Shown: in pieces, positions 1 to 9,404 of the stretch | How positions within the stretch are numbered: position 1 is the first letter of the stretch | Layout: the number at the start of each line of letters is the position of its first letter | Assembly (NCBI GenBank): GCA_021785195.1 | Contig: JAJYGC010000002.1 | Location: 1 to 64,000 of the forward strand | Reading direction: 5' to 3' | Source of the DNA: Nitrospirota bacterium | Lineage (GTDB): Bacteria > Nitrospirota > Leptospirillia > Leptospirillales > Leptospirillaceae | Length of the DNA: 64,000 nucleotides | Notes under the pieces: model-generated | The model's input: the letters and a program-made list of their open reading frames with translations, nothing else | Told to the model about the DNA's origin: nothing | Database searches by the model: none | Made by a program: the position numbers and the translations under genes

Positions 1-125
1 GCGATAATGTGCGGATTAAGGTCACATTGATCACCCCAATCGCGATGGAAGACGGGTTGAGATTCGCGATTCGGGAAGGCGGAAGGACTGTTGGCGCTGG
101 CGTTATTACTAAGGTTATTCAGTAA
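1..125 (+). CDS. tuf: Elongation factor Tu, C-terminal end (partial)
   Basis: The last 40 codons of EF-Tu, the GTPase that brings aminoacyl-tRNA to the ribosome, enter from the left edge in the frame starting at base 3 and stop with TAA at 123-125. The residues fit domain III of EF-Tu: a [20 protein letters not shown] stretch followed by AGVITKVIQ. The usual bacterial order tuf-rpsJ agrees. The start lies outside the window. A gap of 33 bases with no terminator hairpin separates it from rpsJ, so the two are probably cotranscribed. Confidence 0.93.
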   Translation, partial: DNVRIKVTLITPIAMEDGLRFAIREGGRTVGAGVITKVIQ

Positions 126-158
126 CTTTCAGACTGATTTAATTAAAGAGGGGATCCC

Positions 159-464
159 TTGGATCAAAAAATCCGAATTAGGTTAAAAGGTTATGACTAT
201 CGCTTGCTAGACCAATCATTGGTTGAGATTGTTTCTACTGCGAAGCGCACTGGAGCAACAGTAAAGGGTCCAATCCCTTTGCCAACCAAAATTGAGAAAT
301 ATACAGTTCTTCGTTCTCCACATGTGGACAAGAAATCAAGAGAGCAGTTTGAACGAAGAACCCATAAAAGACTATTGGATATTCTGGATCCAACTCCAGA
401 AACAGTGGATGCTCTGATGAAGCTGGAGCTTCCTTCTGGTGTTGATGTTGAAATTAAGTTGTAG
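159..464 (+). CDS. rpsJ: Small ribosomal subunit protein S10 (NusE)
   Basis: S10 is a 30S head protein that also acts as NusE in transcription antitermination. The 101-residue length is normal. The family signature [20 protein letters not shown] lies near residues 53-72. The start is TTG at 159, preceded by an AAAGAGGGG ribosome-binding site at 145-153; no ATG lies nearby in frame. It is the first gene of the S10 operon and sits 9 bases from rplC. Confidence 0.97.
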   Translation: MDQKIRIRLKGYDYRLLDQSLVEIVSTAKRTGATVKGPIPLPTKIEKYTVLRSPHVDKKSREQFERRTHKRLLDILDPTPETVDALMKLELPSGVDVEIKL

Positions 465-473
465 GAGTTCATC

Positions 474-1088
474 TTGAAAACTCTTCTTGGTCGAAAACTG
501 GGTATGACTCAGGTTTATTTAAGTTCAGGACATGCTATTCCAGTCACTGTTGTTGAGGCTGGACCATGTGAAGTTTTACAAGTTAAAACCCTTGAAAAAG
601 ATGGGTACGTTGCTGCTCAATTGGGTTATGTGGCCTCAACACCAAAGCATTTAACGAAACCGGAGCGGGGCCACCAACAGAAATACGGTAAATCTTTATA
701 TCGTTTTATTAGGGAAGTCGACCTTTTTGAAGACAAACCAGAACCAGGATCCCTATTTACTGTGGACATTTTTAAAGAGGGTGACTCACTCTGTGTTACT
801 GGCCAGTCTAAAGGAAAGGGATTTGCTGGAGTTATGAAAAGACATCACTTTCGTGGTGGAGATGCAACCCATGGATCTATGTTTCACCGTGAGCCTGGTT
901 CCATCGGCTCTTCAGCATACCCTTCGAGAGTTCTGAAGAATAAAAAACTACCCGGTCATATGGGAAGCAAAAGAATTACTGTCAAAAACCTAAAGGTTGT
1001 TGCAGTTAAGCCTGAGGCAAATCTTCTTTTTATTAAGGGGGCATTACCTGGTCCCAATGGATCTCTCCTTATTGTAAATAAAGTGTAA
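474..1088 (+). CDS. rplC: Large ribosomal subunit protein L3
   Basis: L3 is an early 50S assembly protein near the peptidyl-transferase centre. It has 204 residues, normal for the family. The N-terminus [10 protein letters not shown] and the central [20 protein letters not shown] (residues 114-133) are diagnostic. The start is TTG at 474 with GTAGGAG just upstream (461-467), overlapping the rpsJ stop. It sits between rpsJ and rplD in the standard S10 operon order. Confidence 0.97.
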   Translation: MKTLLGRKLGMTQVYLSSGHAIPVTVVEAGPCEVLQVKTLEKDGYVAAQLGYVASTPKHLTKPERGHQQKYGKSLYRFIREVDLFEDKPEPGSLFTVDIFKEGDSLCVTGQSKGKGFAGVMKRHHFRGGDATHGSMFHREPGSIGSSAYPSRVLKNKKLPGHMGSKRITVKNLKVVAVKPEANLLFIKGALPGPNGSLLIVNKV

Positions 1089-1111
1089 CTGGTTTTAATC
1101 GGAAGGAAATC

Positions 1112-1765
1112 ATGGACATTCAAGTGCTGAGCCAGAACGGTTCAAAGGTTAATTCGGTAGAGTTTCCTATTTCGCAGGAAGATCTCGATTCGATCAATAT
1201 TCCCCTTCTTCATGAAATAGTTCAGATGCAGAGGGCTGGAATCCGTTCCGGTACGGCATCTACGAAAACGCGGGGTGAGGTCTCGGGCGGCGGTCGTAAA
1301 CCCTATCGTCAAAAAGGAACTGGAAGAGCCCGACAGGGTTCTACAAGGGCTCCTCAATGGCGTGGAGGCGCGATCATTTTTGGCCCTAGGCCCAGAGATT
1401 ACTTTTACAGGCAGCCTTCTAAAAAGGTCGTTCTTGCAATTAAGAGTGCTTTGCTTGGACATTTAAAGGAAAACTCCCTACAAATTGTAGAGAATCTTGA
1501 TGTTCCCTCCAGGAAAACTAAAGAAGCAATCTTTCAGTTTAAAAAATGGAATCTTTTCGCAGGTCAGGAACGTCTTCTTTTGATTGACCTCTTACTTTCG
1601 GAAGAGATGTACTATGCATGTCGAAATATTCCAGGCCTTGAGATATTAATGCCTCATCAGCTAAATCCCTATGACCTTTTGATTGCTGATAAAGTGGTTA
1701 TCTCTCAATCAGCTTATCCTCAGGTTGTAAAAATTCTCGAAGGGGATAACCATGGATCTCTCTGA
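1112..1765 (+). CDS. rplD: Large ribosomal subunit protein L4
   Basis: L4 lines the exit tunnel and in some bacteria represses its own operon. The 217-residue product has the long basic loop with GGGRKPYRQKGTGRARQGS and APQWRGGAIIFGP (about residues 58-92) that identifies L4. The ATG at 1112 follows an AAGGAAA ribosome-binding site. Its 3' end overlaps rplW by 14 bases in another frame, which suggests translational coupling. Confidence 0.97.
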   Translation: MDIQVLSQNGSKVNSVEFPISQEDLDSINIPLLHEIVQMQRAGIRSGTASTKTRGEVSGGGRKPYRQKGTGRARQGSTRAPQWRGGAIIFGPRPRDYFYRQPSKKVVLAIKSALLGHLKENSLQIVENLDVPSRKTKEAIFQFKKWNLFAGQERLLLIDLLLSEEMYYACRNIPGLEILMPHQLNPYDLLIADKVVISQSAYPQVVKILEGDNHGSL

Positions 1766-2039
1766 TATCATTATTCGACCTATTCAATCTGAAAAAGCTG
1801 ATATCCTTCGTGAAAAGAACAGAACATATGAGTTTCACGTGAGAAAGGATTCCAATAAAATAGATATTTCGAAAGCTATTGAAGCTATTTTCAACGTTAA
1901 AGTAGAAACTGTTAGGACCTATATTCGAAAAGGGAAAACTAAAAGGCTTGGTCGTTTTGAAAGCCAATACCCAGACCGGAAACGAGCTATGGTTACTCTA
2001 GAAGCCGGCCATAAGCTAGATATTTTTGAAGGAGCTTGA
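1752..2039 (+). CDS. rplW: Large ribosomal subunit protein L23
   Basis: L23 sits at the exit of the ribosomal tunnel and docks trigger factor and SRP. The 95 residues show the family pattern: an [10 protein letters not shown] start, a central [20 protein letters not shown] and [20 protein letters not shown]. The ATG at 1752 lies inside rplD and is preceded by a GAAGGGG site at 1739-1745. The stop overlaps the region just upstream of rplB. Confidence 0.96.
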   Translation: MDLSDIIIRPIQSEKADILREKNRTYEFHVRKDSNKIDISKAIEAIFNVKVETVRTYIRKGKTKRLGRFESQYPDRKRAMVTLEAGHKLDIFEGA

Positions 2040-2041
2040 GA

Positions 2042-2866
2042 ATGGCAGTTAAGAAGTATAATCCGACATCTCCAGCTTCAAGGTATAAAACAGGGTATTC
2101 GTTTGACGAAATTACCAGTGATAAACCCTTTAAGCCCCTTACTCAAGGAAAAATATCTTCTGGAGGAAGAAATAATAAGGGGAAGCTTACCTCTCGTCAT
2201 CGTGGTGGGGGGCACAAGCGTGCTTATAGGGTGATTGATTTCAAGCGGGTTAAGGATGGAATCCCAGCCAAAGTCGAGTCTATTGAATATGATCCAAATA
2301 GATCCGCCAGAATTGCATTAATCTGTTATTTGGATGGATCAAGATCCTACATTCTAGCTCCTGTTGGTCTCGCAGTGAATGATATTGTTCAATCTGGCCC
2401 TGGGTCTGATATTAAACCAGGAAATACCTTAGAAATTGGACAGATTCCATTAGGTACGATTGTTCACAATATTGAATATAAAATTGCGGGTGGTGGGAAG
2501 ATTGCCAGAACCGCTGGATCATATGCGCAGATTTTAGGTAGGGAATCAGATTATGTCATCGTAAAAATGCCTTCCGGTGAAATGCGTAAAGTACATGGAA
2601 GATGTCGCGCCTCAGTTGGTCAAGTCGGGAACCTTGAGCATGAAAACATTTCGATTGGTAAAGCTGGTAGGTCCCGTTGGCTTGGAAAAAGGCCGCATGT
2701 TCGAGGTGTTGCAATGAATCCAGTTGATCACCCTTTAGGTGGTGGAGAAGGAAAATCGTCGGGGGGAAGACATCCGTGTTCGCCTTGGGGACAACCCTCA
2801 AAGGGCTTTAAAACCCGTTCGAACTCTAGAACTGACTCTTTTATAGTCAGACGACGTAACAAGTAG
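2042..2866 (+). CDS. rplB: Large ribosomal subunit protein L2
   Basis: L2 is needed for subunit association and peptidyl-transferase activity. I place the start at ATG 2042 ([14 protein letters not shown], the standard L2 N-terminus), because GGAG at 2031-2034 is ideally spaced. A TTG six bases earlier (2036) would add only two residues. This gives 274 residues. The C-terminus has the [20 protein letters not shown] block with the conserved histidine near the active centre, followed by CSPWG. Confidence 0.97.
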   Translation: MAVKKYNPTSPASRYKTGYSFDEITSDKPFKPLTQGKISSGGRNNKGKLTSRHRGGGHKRAYRVIDFKRVKDGIPAKVESIEYDPNRSARIALICYLDGSRSYILAPVGLAVNDIVQSGPGSDIKPGNTLEIGQIPLGTIVHNIEYKIAGGGKIARTAGSYAQILGRESDYVIVKMPSGEMRKVHGRCRASVGQVGNLEHENISIGKAGRSRWLGKRPHVRGVAMNPVDHPLGGGEGKSSGGRHPCSPWGQPSKGFKTRSNSRTDSFIVRRRNK

Positions 2867-2883
2867 ACGAGTGAGGAAAGATT

Positions 2884-3168
2884 ATGCCACGTTCTATTAA
2901 AAAGGGTCCTTTTATCGATCAACACCTTTTTGATAAGGTCCAGAAAGCTCTTAATACCAATGATAAAAAGATTATTAAGACTTGGTCGCGCAGGTCAATG
3001 ATTATTCCTGACATGATCGGTCATACATTCTCTGTTCATAACGGAAAAAAATTTATTCCTGTTTATGTCACTGAAAACATGGTGGGTCACAAACTTGGTG
3101 AGTTTTCTCCGACCAGGATGTTTAAGGCACATGGCGGCTCAAAGGTGGAAAAATCCACCCGTAGATAA
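2884..3168 (+). CDS. rpsS: Small ribosomal subunit protein S19
   Basis: S19 is a 30S head protein that pairs with S13. Its 94 residues begin [15 protein letters not shown] and contain the family signature [13 protein letters not shown] with a basic C-terminal tail ending in STRR. The ATG at 2884 follows a GAGGAAAG ribosome-binding site. It sits 17 bases after rplB in the normal operon order. Confidence 0.97.
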   Translation: MPRSIKKGPFIDQHLFDKVQKALNTNDKKIIKTWSRRSMIIPDMIGHTFSVHNGKKFIPVYVTENMVGHKLGEFSPTRMFKAHGGSKVEKSTRR

Positions 3169-3195
3169 GCTTGACAATAATTAAGGAGTAGATCA

Positions 3196-3528
3196 GTGGC
3201 AACTGCGATCGCAAAAAACCGATACATAAGGATATCTCCTCGAAAGGTTCGTTTTGTTGCTAACGCTATCAGGGGAAAGTCTGTTACTGAAGCGATGGCC
3301 ATATTAAATGTAACTACTCGAGGTCCTGTTCGTATCGTAGAAAAAACACTTAAATCAGCCGTTAGCAATGCGGTTGAAAAAAATATTGGATCACCTTCTG
3401 ATTTGTTGGTAGCAGAGATATTTGTTGATGTTGGCCCAATAGCCAAACGAATTCAACCTAGAGCAATGGGAAGGGCTTATTCGATAAAAAAAAGGACCTC
3501 CCATCTTACGATTGTTGTTTCTAACTAA
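3196..3528 (+). CDS. rplV: Large ribosomal subunit protein L22
   Basis: L22 lines the narrow part of the exit tunnel, where macrolide-resistance mutations arise. The 110 residues contain [20 protein letters not shown] near the N-terminus and the C-terminal [20 protein letters not shown], both typical. The start is GTG at 3196 with an AAGGAG site at 3183-3188, seven bases away. Confidence 0.96.
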   Translation: MATAIAKNRYIRISPRKVRFVANAIRGKSVTEAMAILNVTTRGPVRIVEKTLKSAVSNAVEKNIGSPSDLLVAEIFVDVGPIAKRIQPRAMGRAYSIKKRTSHLTIVVSN

Positions 3529-3551
3529 TTTAGAACGCTTAGGAGAGACCA

Positions 3552-4232
3552 TTGGGACAGAAAGTTCACCCGTTAGGATTCCGGTTAGGTTATATCAAAA
3601 CTTGGAGTTCTCGCTGGTATGCGCAAAAAGGTTTTGCTGACCTCCTTCATGAAGATCTTAGCATTCGAAAGATGGTTAAGAAAAAGCTATATCATGCTGG
3701 AATTTCAAAAATTGAAATAGAGCGGACTGGAAAGGATGCACTGGCCCGTATTTCCATTCATACAGCAAGGCCTGGTCTTATTATTGGAAAAAAAGGCCTT
3801 GAGATTGAAAAATTAAAAGCCGAATTGGAAGCAACCACAAAATCCCAAGTTTCTATTAATATCAAAGAGATAAAGAAGCCAGAGTTAGAAGCCCAATTAA
3901 TTGCAGAGTCTATAGCATCCCAACTTGAAAAGCGTATTTCCTATAGACGAGCAATGAAAAAAAGTGTATCCTCTGCACTTCGCTTTGGGGCCTTAGGAGT
4001 CAAGATATGCTGCGCTGGAAGGCTAGGCGGGGCGGAAATTGCCCGGACGGAATGGTATCGGGAAGGAAGAGTCCCCCTCCATACCATTCGTGCAGATATC
4101 GATTACGGATTTGCTGAGGCATCTACAACGTTTGGAAAGATTGGTATTAAGGTTTGGGTTTATCGAGGGGATATTCTCCCAGGTCAAGATGAGGCAACCC
4201 CCAAACTGAAAGAAAGACGGGGCCGCGCTTAG
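3552..4232 (+). CDS. rpsC: Small ribosomal subunit protein S3
   Basis: S3 forms part of the mRNA entry channel and has helicase activity with S4 and S5. Its 226 residues start [13 protein letters not shown], contain the KH-domain [12 protein letters not shown] loop around residues 75-86, and have the C-terminal S3 domain with [20 protein letters not shown]. The start is TTG at 3552 after AGGAGAG (3541-3547). Its stop directly abuts the rplP ATG, a coupled arrangement. Confidence 0.97.
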   Translation: MGQKVHPLGFRLGYIKTWSSRWYAQKGFADLLHEDLSIRKMVKKKLYHAGISKIEIERTGKDALARISIHTARPGLIIGKKGLEIEKLKAELEATTKSQVSINIKEIKKPELEAQLIAESIASQLEKRISYRRAMKKSVSSALRFGALGVKICCAGRLGGAEIARTEWYREGRVPLHTIRADIDYGFAEASTTFGKIGIKVWVYRGDILPGQDEATPKLKERRGRA

Positions 4233-4649
4233 ATGTTAAGTCCAAAAAAAGTAAAACATAGAAAAATGATGAAAGGGAACCTCAAAGGTAAGGCCTATAG
4301 AGGTTCCGAATTAGCATTTGGCGACTATGGATTAAAATCCTTGGAGCCCGTTTGGTTAACCTCTCGACAAATAGAGGCCGGCCGTATCGCTATTACAAGA
4401 TATGTCAAACGTGGTGGGAAGGTTTGGATTCGGGTTTTTCCAGATAAACCAATCACAAAAAAACCTGCGGAAACTCGTATGGGTTCTGGTAAAGGGAACC
4501 CTGAGTACTGGGTAGCAGTTATTAAACCCGGCAGAATAATTTTTGAGATGGAAGGCGTCTCCCCTGAGATTGCTCAAGAAGCGTTACGCCTAGCCTCTTA
4601 TAAAATGCCAATGGCCACTAAGATTGTAACAAGGGGTGACGAGTCGTGA
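4233..4649 (+). CDS. rplP: Large ribosomal subunit protein L16
   Basis: L16 organises the aminoacyl-tRNA site of the 50S subunit. The 138-residue product begins [15 protein letters not shown] and carries the family signature [19 protein letters not shown] followed by [11 protein letters not shown]. The ATG immediately follows the rpsC stop with no room for a separate Shine-Dalgarno outside rpsC, so translation is probably coupled. Its end overlaps rpmC by four bases. Confidence 0.97.
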   Translation: MLSPKKVKHRKMMKGNLKGKAYRGSELAFGDYGLKSLEPVWLTSRQIEAGRIAITRYVKRGGKVWIRVFPDKPITKKPAETRMGSGKGNPEYWVAVIKPGRIIFEMEGVSPEIAQEALRLASYKMPMATKIVTRGDES

Positions 4650-4837
4650 CACCGAAGGATATCAGGGGAATGTCTGAAGCTGAAATCCAGGACAAGATCC
4701 GGGAACTAAAACGTGAACTCCTTATGCTTCGTATTCAAAGAGTTAATGGACGGTTGGATAAGCCCCATCTTTTAAAAGAATATAAGCAGGATGTTTCGCG
4801 TATGTTGACCATCTTGACAGAGAGGAAATCAGTATAA
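4646..4837 (+). CDS. rpmC: Large ribosomal subunit protein L29
   Basis: L29 is a small helical protein near the tunnel exit. The 63 residues form the two-helix pattern typical of L29: [20 protein letters not shown] followed by a basic linker and [19 protein letters not shown]. The start is GTG at 4646, overlapping the rplP stop as GTGA. It lies between rplP and rpsQ as expected. Confidence 0.94.
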   Translation: MTPKDIRGMSEAEIQDKIRELKRELLMLRIQRVNGRLDKPHLLKEYKQDVSRMLTILTERKSV

Positions 4838-4838
4838 A

Positions 4839-5126
4839 ATGTCTGACCATCTCGAACCAGTAGAAGGTTCTCATAAGAAAATTGCCCAACTGCAAGGAAT
4901 TGTCGTGAGCAATAAAATGGACAAGACGGTTGTTGTTGAGGTTCGTCGCCGTGTTTTGCACCCTTTGTACCATAAGGTTGTGTCCAAACGTACTAGAATA
5001 AAAGCTCATACAACTGAATCCATTGAACTTGGTTCGGTTGTAGAGATCATTTCCACTCGACCAATTAGTAAAGACAAGAACCATCGTGTCTTACGGGTTG
5101 TTTCACGTCCGAAAATTGTAGATTAA
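4839..5126 (+). CDS. rpsQ: Small ribosomal subunit protein S17
   Basis: S17 is a primary 16S rRNA-binding protein with an OB fold. The 95 residues include the family blocks [38 protein letters not shown] and [20 protein letters not shown]. About ten residues precede the usual N-terminus. The ATG lies one base after the rpmC stop, with an AGAGAGGAAA site inside rpmC. Confidence 0.96.
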   Translation: MSDHLEPVEGSHKKIAQLQGIVVSNKMDKTVVVEVRRRVLHPLYHKVVSKRTRIKAHTTESIELGSVVEIISTRPISKDKNHRVLRVVSRPKIVD

Positions 5127-5148
5127 TTCGAACCTTAAGGGTGCCTTC

Positions 5149-5517
5149 ATGATTCAGTTAAGATCTATGCTCGAAGTAGCAGATAATTCTGGGGCTAAAA
5201 AAGTAATGTGCTTCCATATTATGGGAGGAGCTAGGCGCCGTTACGCCTCTTTAGGAGATACTATCGTCGTCTCAGTGAAGGAAGCCTCCCCGAATGCTTC
5301 TGTTAAAAAAGGTGATGTTGCAAAGGCTGTAGTGGTTCGAACTGTTAAAGAAGTCCGCAGAGAAGATGGTTCTTATATTCGCTTTGATCAAAATGCTGCT
5401 GTTTTGATAAATGCTCAGGGTGAACCAATTGGGACTCGTATTTTTGGTCCGGTTGCCCGTGAATTGCGACGTAGAAAATTTATGAAAATTCTTTCTCTCG
5501 CCCCAGAGGTAATTTAA
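5149..5517 (+). CDS. rplN: Large ribosomal subunit protein L14
   Basis: L14 sits at the subunit interface. The 122 residues begin [20 protein letters not shown] and contain the signature [18 protein letters not shown] and [20 protein letters not shown], ending in the conserved REL block. Length and start are standard. It begins the part of the cluster that corresponds to the spc operon in Escherichia coli; no internal promoter or terminator is evident here. Confidence 0.97.
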   Translation: MIQLRSMLEVADNSGAKKVMCFHIMGGARRRYASLGDTIVVSVKEASPNASVKKGDVAKAVVVRTVKEVRREDGSYIRFDQNAAVLINAQGEPIGTRIFGPVARELRRRKFMKILSLAPEVI

Positions 5518-5526
5518 GAGGTCATT

Positions 5527-5880
5527 ATGAAGATTAAATCAATGGTTACGAGGTCCCAGTCTTTTCCTTCCCTTCGCAAGAATGACAAGGTGCGGGTGTT
5601 ATCTGGGAAAGACCGAGGAAAAGAAGGGCTAATACTTAAGATTGACCGTTCCAATAATCGGATTATTGTAGAAGACGTAAATAAAATAACCAAAACAGTG
5701 AAACCAAATCAGACTAATCCACAGGGTGGTTTCATTACTCGTGAAAATTTTTTAGGTGTCAGCCGTGTAATGTTAATTTGTCCCCTATGTCATAAACCAA
5801 CTCGAGTTGGTCATGCGATCCTTTCAGATGGGAAAAAGGTTCGGACTTGTCGACACTGTCAGGAACACATAGATAAGTGA
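5527..5880 (+). CDS. rplX: Large ribosomal subunit protein L24
   Basis: L24 starts 50S assembly. The 117 residues contain the KOW motif (KNDKVRVLSGKDRGKEGLIL, about residues 19-38), VNKITKTVKPNQTNPQGGFI and a C-terminal zinc-ribbon-like pair CPLC and CRHC. About a dozen residues precede the usual KOW start; the ATG at 5527 has a GAGG site at 5518-5521, so I keep it. It is nine bases after rplN. Confidence 0.95.
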   Translation: MKIKSMVTRSQSFPSLRKNDKVRVLSGKDRGKEGLILKIDRSNNRIIVEDVNKITKTVKPNQTNPQGGFITRENFLGVSRVMLICPLCHKPTRVGHAILSDGKKVRTCRHCQEHIDK

Positions 5881-5907
5881 ATTGTCTTATTGTTGTAAAG
5901 GGCGAAA

Positions 5908-6591
5908 ATGGAACAGTCTAAGAAACCAAATGCTCCAGGCAAGCAACAAAAAAAATCTGAGAAGGTCCCAGGAAATAAGAAGAAAAATGAATCAAGTGAA
6001 AAGGTTCAACCTTCTGAACAAGCTTCTTTAGGCTCCTCAGAAAAAGCTCCCGAACCACGTCTTAAAAGGAAGTATTTAGAAACGGTTCGTAAAGAGCTTA
6101 TTGCCTTGTTGTCCCTAAAAAATGTGATGGAAGCGCCTAAGTTATCTAAAATCACCCTTAATGTAGGTCTTGGCGAAGCAGTAGCGAATCCTAAATTGCT
6201 TGACTCTGCGATTAAAGAGCTAGAGCTTATCTCCGGTCAAAAGGCTGTTAAGACTAAAGCAAGAAAGTCCATTGCTGGTTTTAAGCTTCGTGCAGGTATG
6301 CCTATTGGAGCTATGGTTACCCTTCGTGGTGATCACATGTGGGAGTTTTTGGATAGGTTTATCTCTGTCGCCCTTCCTCGGATTAGAGACTTTAAAGGTT
6401 TAAATGAAAAGGCATTTGACGGAAGAGGTAATTTTACTGCTGGGTTAAAGGAACAGATTATTTTCCCGGAAATCAAATATGATGAAGTGACCTTATTTCA
6501 TGGAATGGACATAACTTTTGCTACTACAGCGCGTAACGATGAAGAGGGTAGGGCTCTACTGAAACTTTTGGGAATTCCTTTTCGTAAGTAA
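5908..6591 (+). CDS. rplE: Large ribosomal subunit protein L5 with a long basic N-terminal extension
   Basis: L5 binds 5S rRNA and contacts P-site tRNA. The core begins near residue 51 ([14 protein letters not shown]) and shows all family blocks, including [31 protein letters not shown] and FPEIKYDEV. At 227 residues it is about 45-50 longer than the common form. The extra N-terminus is Lys/Ser/Glu/Pro-rich and looks disordered. The ATG at 5908 has an AAAGGG site, and no ATG, GTG or TTG occurs in frame between it and the core, so the extension appears to be translated. Confidence 0.96.
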   Translation: MEQSKKPNAPGKQQKKSEKVPGNKKKNESSEKVQPSEQASLGSSEKAPEPRLKRKYLETVRKELIALLSLKNVMEAPKLSKITLNVGLGEAVANPKLLDSAIKELELISGQKAVKTKARKSIAGFKLRAGMPIGAMVTLRGDHMWEFLDRFISVALPRIRDFKGLNEKAFDGRGNFTAGLKEQIIFPEIKYDEVTLFHGMDITFATTARNDEEGRALLKLLGIPFRK

Positions 6592-6608
6592 CCTCAGGAG
6601 GGTTTAAC

Positions 6609-6794
6609 TTGTCACGTAAGTCATTAATGGTGAAATGGCATAGGACTCCGAAATTTAGCGTCAGGCAATATAGCCGTTGTAATTTATGCGGTCGTCCTAG
6701 AGGCTATATTAGAGAGTTTAAGTTATGCCGTATTTGTTTTCGAAACTTGGCATTGCAAGGAGAAATTCCTGGGGTTACGAAATCTTCTTGGTAG
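6609..6794 (+). CDS. rpsN: Small ribosomal subunit protein S14, zinc-binding type
   Basis: S14 completes the 30S head. This 61-residue version is the short zinc form: Cys24, Cys27, Cys40 and Cys43 form two CXXC pairs (RCNLCGRP and LCRICFR). The start is TTG at 6609, with an AGGAGGG ribosome-binding site at 6596-6602. It lies between rplE and rpsH as in other bacteria. Confidence 0.96.
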   Translation: MSRKSLMVKWHRTPKFSVRQYSRCNLCGRPRGYIREFKLCRICFRNLALQGEIPGVTKSSW

Positions 6795-6824
6795 TTTTTT
6801 ATAAATCTTAGGAGGTTTTATCGC

Positions 6825-7223
6825 ATGTCTATGACAGACCCAATTGCGGATATGTTGACTCGCATTCGTAATGCCAATCAACGGCTTTATGATCGAGTTC
6901 AATGTCAGCATTCGAATATTAAAGAAGAAGTCTTAAAGGTTTTGCTTGAGGAAGGTTTTATTTCCTCCTACGAAAAAATTGAATCTGAAGGAAAAAAAGA
7001 CCTTCATATCAAATTAAGATTTGTTAGAGATAGAGAACGAATTTTGAGAGGCATTAAAAGAATTTCTACGCCAGGTCTTCGTGTTTACCAAAAAGTAGAA
7101 GACTTCAAATCCCTGATGGGAGGTGTGGGTATTACAATTCTTTCAACATCAAAAGGTGTCATGACTGACTCAAAAGCCAAAACGCTTAGAATTGGCGGAG
7201 AGGTTATTTGTCAGGTCTGGTAA
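6825..7223 (+). CDS. rpsH: Small ribosomal subunit protein S8
   Basis: S8 is a primary 16S-binding protein and in enterobacteria represses the spc operon. The 132 residues begin MSMTDPIADMLTRIRNANQR and end with the conserved GVMTDSKAKTLRIGGEVICQ block. The ATG at 6825 follows TAGGAGG (6810-6816). Confidence 0.97.
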   Translation: MSMTDPIADMLTRIRNANQRLYDRVQCQHSNIKEEVLKVLLEEGFISSYEKIESEGKKDLHIKLRFVRDRERILRGIKRISTPGLRVYQKVEDFKSLMGGVGITILSTSKGVMTDSKAKTLRIGGEVICQVW

Positions 7224-7247
7224 AAATTATTGAGGATGGTGCTAAAA

Positions 7248-7787
7248 ATGTCCCGAATTGGAAAAATGCCAATACCAGTTCCCAAGGATGTTCAAGTTTC
7301 AGAGAAAGACGGTACCTATTTATTTAAAGGTCCACATGGGCAATTAACACATACATTGCCTTTGGGGTTCGTTTTAACTCGGTCTGGAGATCAACTAACT
7401 TTAACACGGCCTTCGGATGAACCTAGGGATAAGGCTTTTCATGGTCTCCATCGAACCTTATTATTCAATAAAATCCAGGGCGTAAGCGTTCCATTTAGAA
7501 AAACGTTGGAATTAAATGGTGTTGGTTACCGTGGACAGCTTAATTCAAATGTTTTAACCCTTAGTGTAGGGTTTACGCATCCTGTAGAATTTACTCTTCC
7601 GCAAGGGATTAAGGCCTCAGTCGAAAAACAGACCGTAATCACCTTGACTTCAGCAGATAAAGAATTGCTTGGGCAATTTGCTGCTGACGTTCGAAGTGTT
7701 AGGCCTCCCGAGCCTTATAAGGGCAAGGGTATTAAATATAGTGGTGAAAAGATTCTTCGAAAAGAAGGAAAGACCGGGAAGAAGTAG
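7248..7787 (+). CDS. rplF: Large ribosomal subunit protein L6
   Basis: L6 lies near the factor-binding site. I start it at ATG 7248 (MSRIGKMPIPVPKDV, the canonical L6 N-terminus), giving 179 residues. Upstream TTG 7230 and ATG 7236 would add unconserved residues, although the only GAGG (7232-7235) sits 12 bases from 7248, so the true start is slightly uncertain. The second L6 domain ends with the signature PPEPYKGKGIKYSGEKILRK. Confidence 0.96.
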   Translation: MSRIGKMPIPVPKDVQVSEKDGTYLFKGPHGQLTHTLPLGFVLTRSGDQLTLTRPSDEPRDKAFHGLHRTLLFNKIQGVSVPFRKTLELNGVGYRGQLNSNVLTLSVGFTHPVEFTLPQGIKASVEKQTVITLTSADKELLGQFAADVRSVRPPEPYKGKGIKYSGEKILRKEGKTGKK

Positions 7788-7824
7788 ATTCTCGTCAAGA
7801 AACTCAAGATAGAGGGGTGATGGA

Positions 7825-8178
7825 GTGCCTAAAAATTCAAGGCTTCTTAATAGGAAAGCCAAGCATGAGCGGGTTCGAAAAAAAATCAAGGGCACCGCAG
7901 AGCGCCCAAGACTTACAATTTTTCGCAGCCTTAAGTGCATTTATGCTCAAATTATTGATGACTCCCAAGGAAACACGATCGTTTCGGCTTCCTCTTTAAA
8001 AGGATTTTCTGGCTCTAGGGATTCCTTGCTAGTTGCCCGTGAAGTTGGAAAGCTGGTAGCCCAACTCGCTGCACAAAAAGATATCCGGAAAGTAGTATTC
8101 GATCGAAGTGGTTATTTGTACCATGGACGAGTTAAGGCGTTAGCAGATGGAGCAAGAGAGGCCGGCTTAGAATTTTAA
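7825..8178 (+). CDS. rplR: Large ribosomal subunit protein L18
   Basis: L18 binds 5S rRNA together with L5. The 117 residues contain [31 protein letters not shown], and the C-terminal [20 protein letters not shown] signature. The start is GTG at 7825, after a GAGGGGTGATGGA purine run. It is in the standard rplF-rplR-rpsE order. Confidence 0.96.
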   Translation: MPKNSRLLNRKAKHERVRKKIKGTAERPRLTIFRSLKCIYAQIIDDSQGNTIVSASSLKGFSGSRDSLLVAREVGKLVAQLAAQKDIRKVVFDRSGYLYHGRVKALADGAREAGLEF

Positions 8179-8216
8179 TGAAATTGATTTTCTTATGGTT
8201 TTTTAGGGAGTAGCGA

Positions 8217-8702
8217 GTGAGCAATCAAAAAGTTGATCAGAATTCTCTGAAAGATAAAGTCGTATTTATTAATAGGGTCTCAAAGGTTGTTAAAGGCGGT
8301 AAACGATTTTCATTCTCCGCTTTGGTCGTTGTTGGTAATGGAAATGGTGTTGTTGGATTTGGCAAAGGAAAAGCAGGAGAGGTTCCTGATGCCATAAAAA
8401 AAGCTGTAGAAAACGCTAAGAAAAATCTTGTCACAATACCTTTAAGACAAAATACTGTTCCCCATGAGGTAACCGGCCATTTTGGGGCTGAGGATGTAAT
8501 GATTAAGCCCGCATCTGAAGGAACTGGAATGATCGCTGGCGGTGCTGTCCGGGCGGTCATGGAGGTTTTAGGGGTTTCTAATATCTTATGTAAGTCATTA
8601 GGGTCAGGGAATCCCTATAATGTTGTCAGGGCCACGATCGAAGGGCTTAAACAACTTAGAAATTATCACGATGTTATGACCGAAAGAAAAACCACAGCTT
8701 GA
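8217..8702 (+). CDS. rpsE: Small ribosomal subunit protein S5
   Basis: S5 affects decoding fidelity and unwinding of incoming mRNA. The 161 residues show the S5 N-terminal domain ([20 protein letters not shown], then [19 protein letters not shown]) and the C-terminal domain with [14 protein letters not shown]. The start is GTG at 8217 after TAGGGAG (8205-8211). Confidence 0.97.
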   Translation: MSNQKVDQNSLKDKVVFINRVSKVVKGGKRFSFSALVVVGNGNGVVGFGKGKAGEVPDAIKKAVENAKKNLVTIPLRQNTVPHEVTGHFGAEDVMIKPASEGTGMIAGGAVRAVMEVLGVSNILCKSLGSGNPYNVVRATIEGLKQLRNYHDVMTERKTTA

Positions 8703-8728
8703 ATTCTCTTACTTGATGAGGGTATCGA

Positions 8729-8917
8729 ATGGTCGATTCTAGTAGGATTGAGATTACTCTTAGAAGAAGTCTCATTGGAACTCCTTTAAAAATAAAAAAA
8801 GTTGTTCTCGCTTTGGGCTTAAAGCATATTAACCAAACTGTATCAAGAGTTTCTTCTCCAACGATTCTAGGTATGGTTCGTAAGGTACAACATATGGTTT
8901 CAGTAGAAAATAGTTAG
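8729..8917 (+). CDS. rpmD: Large ribosomal subunit protein L30
   Basis: The 62-residue product has the short bacterial L30 pattern: EITLRRSLIGTPLKIKKVVL, LGLKHINQTV and TILGMVRKVQHMVSVE. The ATG at 8729 follows a GATGAGGGTATCGA purine-rich stretch. It fits the invariant rpsE-rpmD-rplO order. Some bacteria lack L30, so its presence is worth noting. Confidence 0.94.
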   Translation: MVDSSRIEITLRRSLIGTPLKIKKVVLALGLKHINQTVSRVSSPTILGMVRKVQHMVSVENS

Positions 8918-8934
8918 TAATGAATGGGAGTACA

Positions 8935-9381
8935 ATGAAAATACATGATCTTTATCCAGCACCTGGATCGACCAAAAAGAAAAAAAGAGTAGGGAGGGGT
9001 CCTGGTTCAGGACACGGTAAGACTTCCACCAAAGGACATAAGGGACAACACGCACGGTCAGGTGGTGTCAAACCTCCAGGTTTTGAAGGTGGCCAAATGC
9101 CTTTGGTATTGAGAATGCCTAAAAGAGGTTTTAGGAATCCAACCCAGCTCAATATAGCAGTTTTCAATATTGGTAGGTTAGAAGAGTATTCTTTCCCTGA
9201 TGGTGTTGTCTCTAGGGATACCCTTCTTTCTATGGGGCTTATCAAGGGAAACGTTCAGATTGTGAAAATATTGGGTGATGGAGAGCCCTCAAAAGCTTAC
9301 ATCCTTAAAGATGTTAAGACTAGCAGATCTGCCCAAGATAAGATTGAAAAATTGGGTGGTCGTATCCTTTTATCAAACTGA
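8935..9381 (+). CDS. rplO: Large ribosomal subunit protein L15
   Basis: L15 is a late 50S assembly protein. I use ATG 8935 (MKIHDLYPAPGSTKK), giving 148 residues. An earlier in-frame ATG at 8920 would add five residues, but the GGGAG at 8926-8930 can only serve 8935. The basic N-terminal region RVGRGPGSGHGKTSTKGHKG and GFEGGQMPLVLRMPKRGF are diagnostic. It precedes secY as usual. Confidence 0.95.
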   Translation: MKIHDLYPAPGSTKKKKRVGRGPGSGHGKTSTKGHKGQHARSGGVKPPGFEGGQMPLVLRMPKRGFRNPTQLNIAVFNIGRLEEYSFPDGVVSRDTLLSMGLIKGNVQIVKILGDGEPSKAYILKDVKTSRSAQDKIEKLGGRILLSN

Positions 9382-9404
9382 TCTGTTACCCTTAGGACCC
9401 TCTC

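Noticed and set aside
8237-8560. A 107-codon minus-strand frame inside rpsE
   Set aside because: It is a shadow of S5; the plus-strand protein is unambiguous and no ribosome-binding site serves the minus frame.
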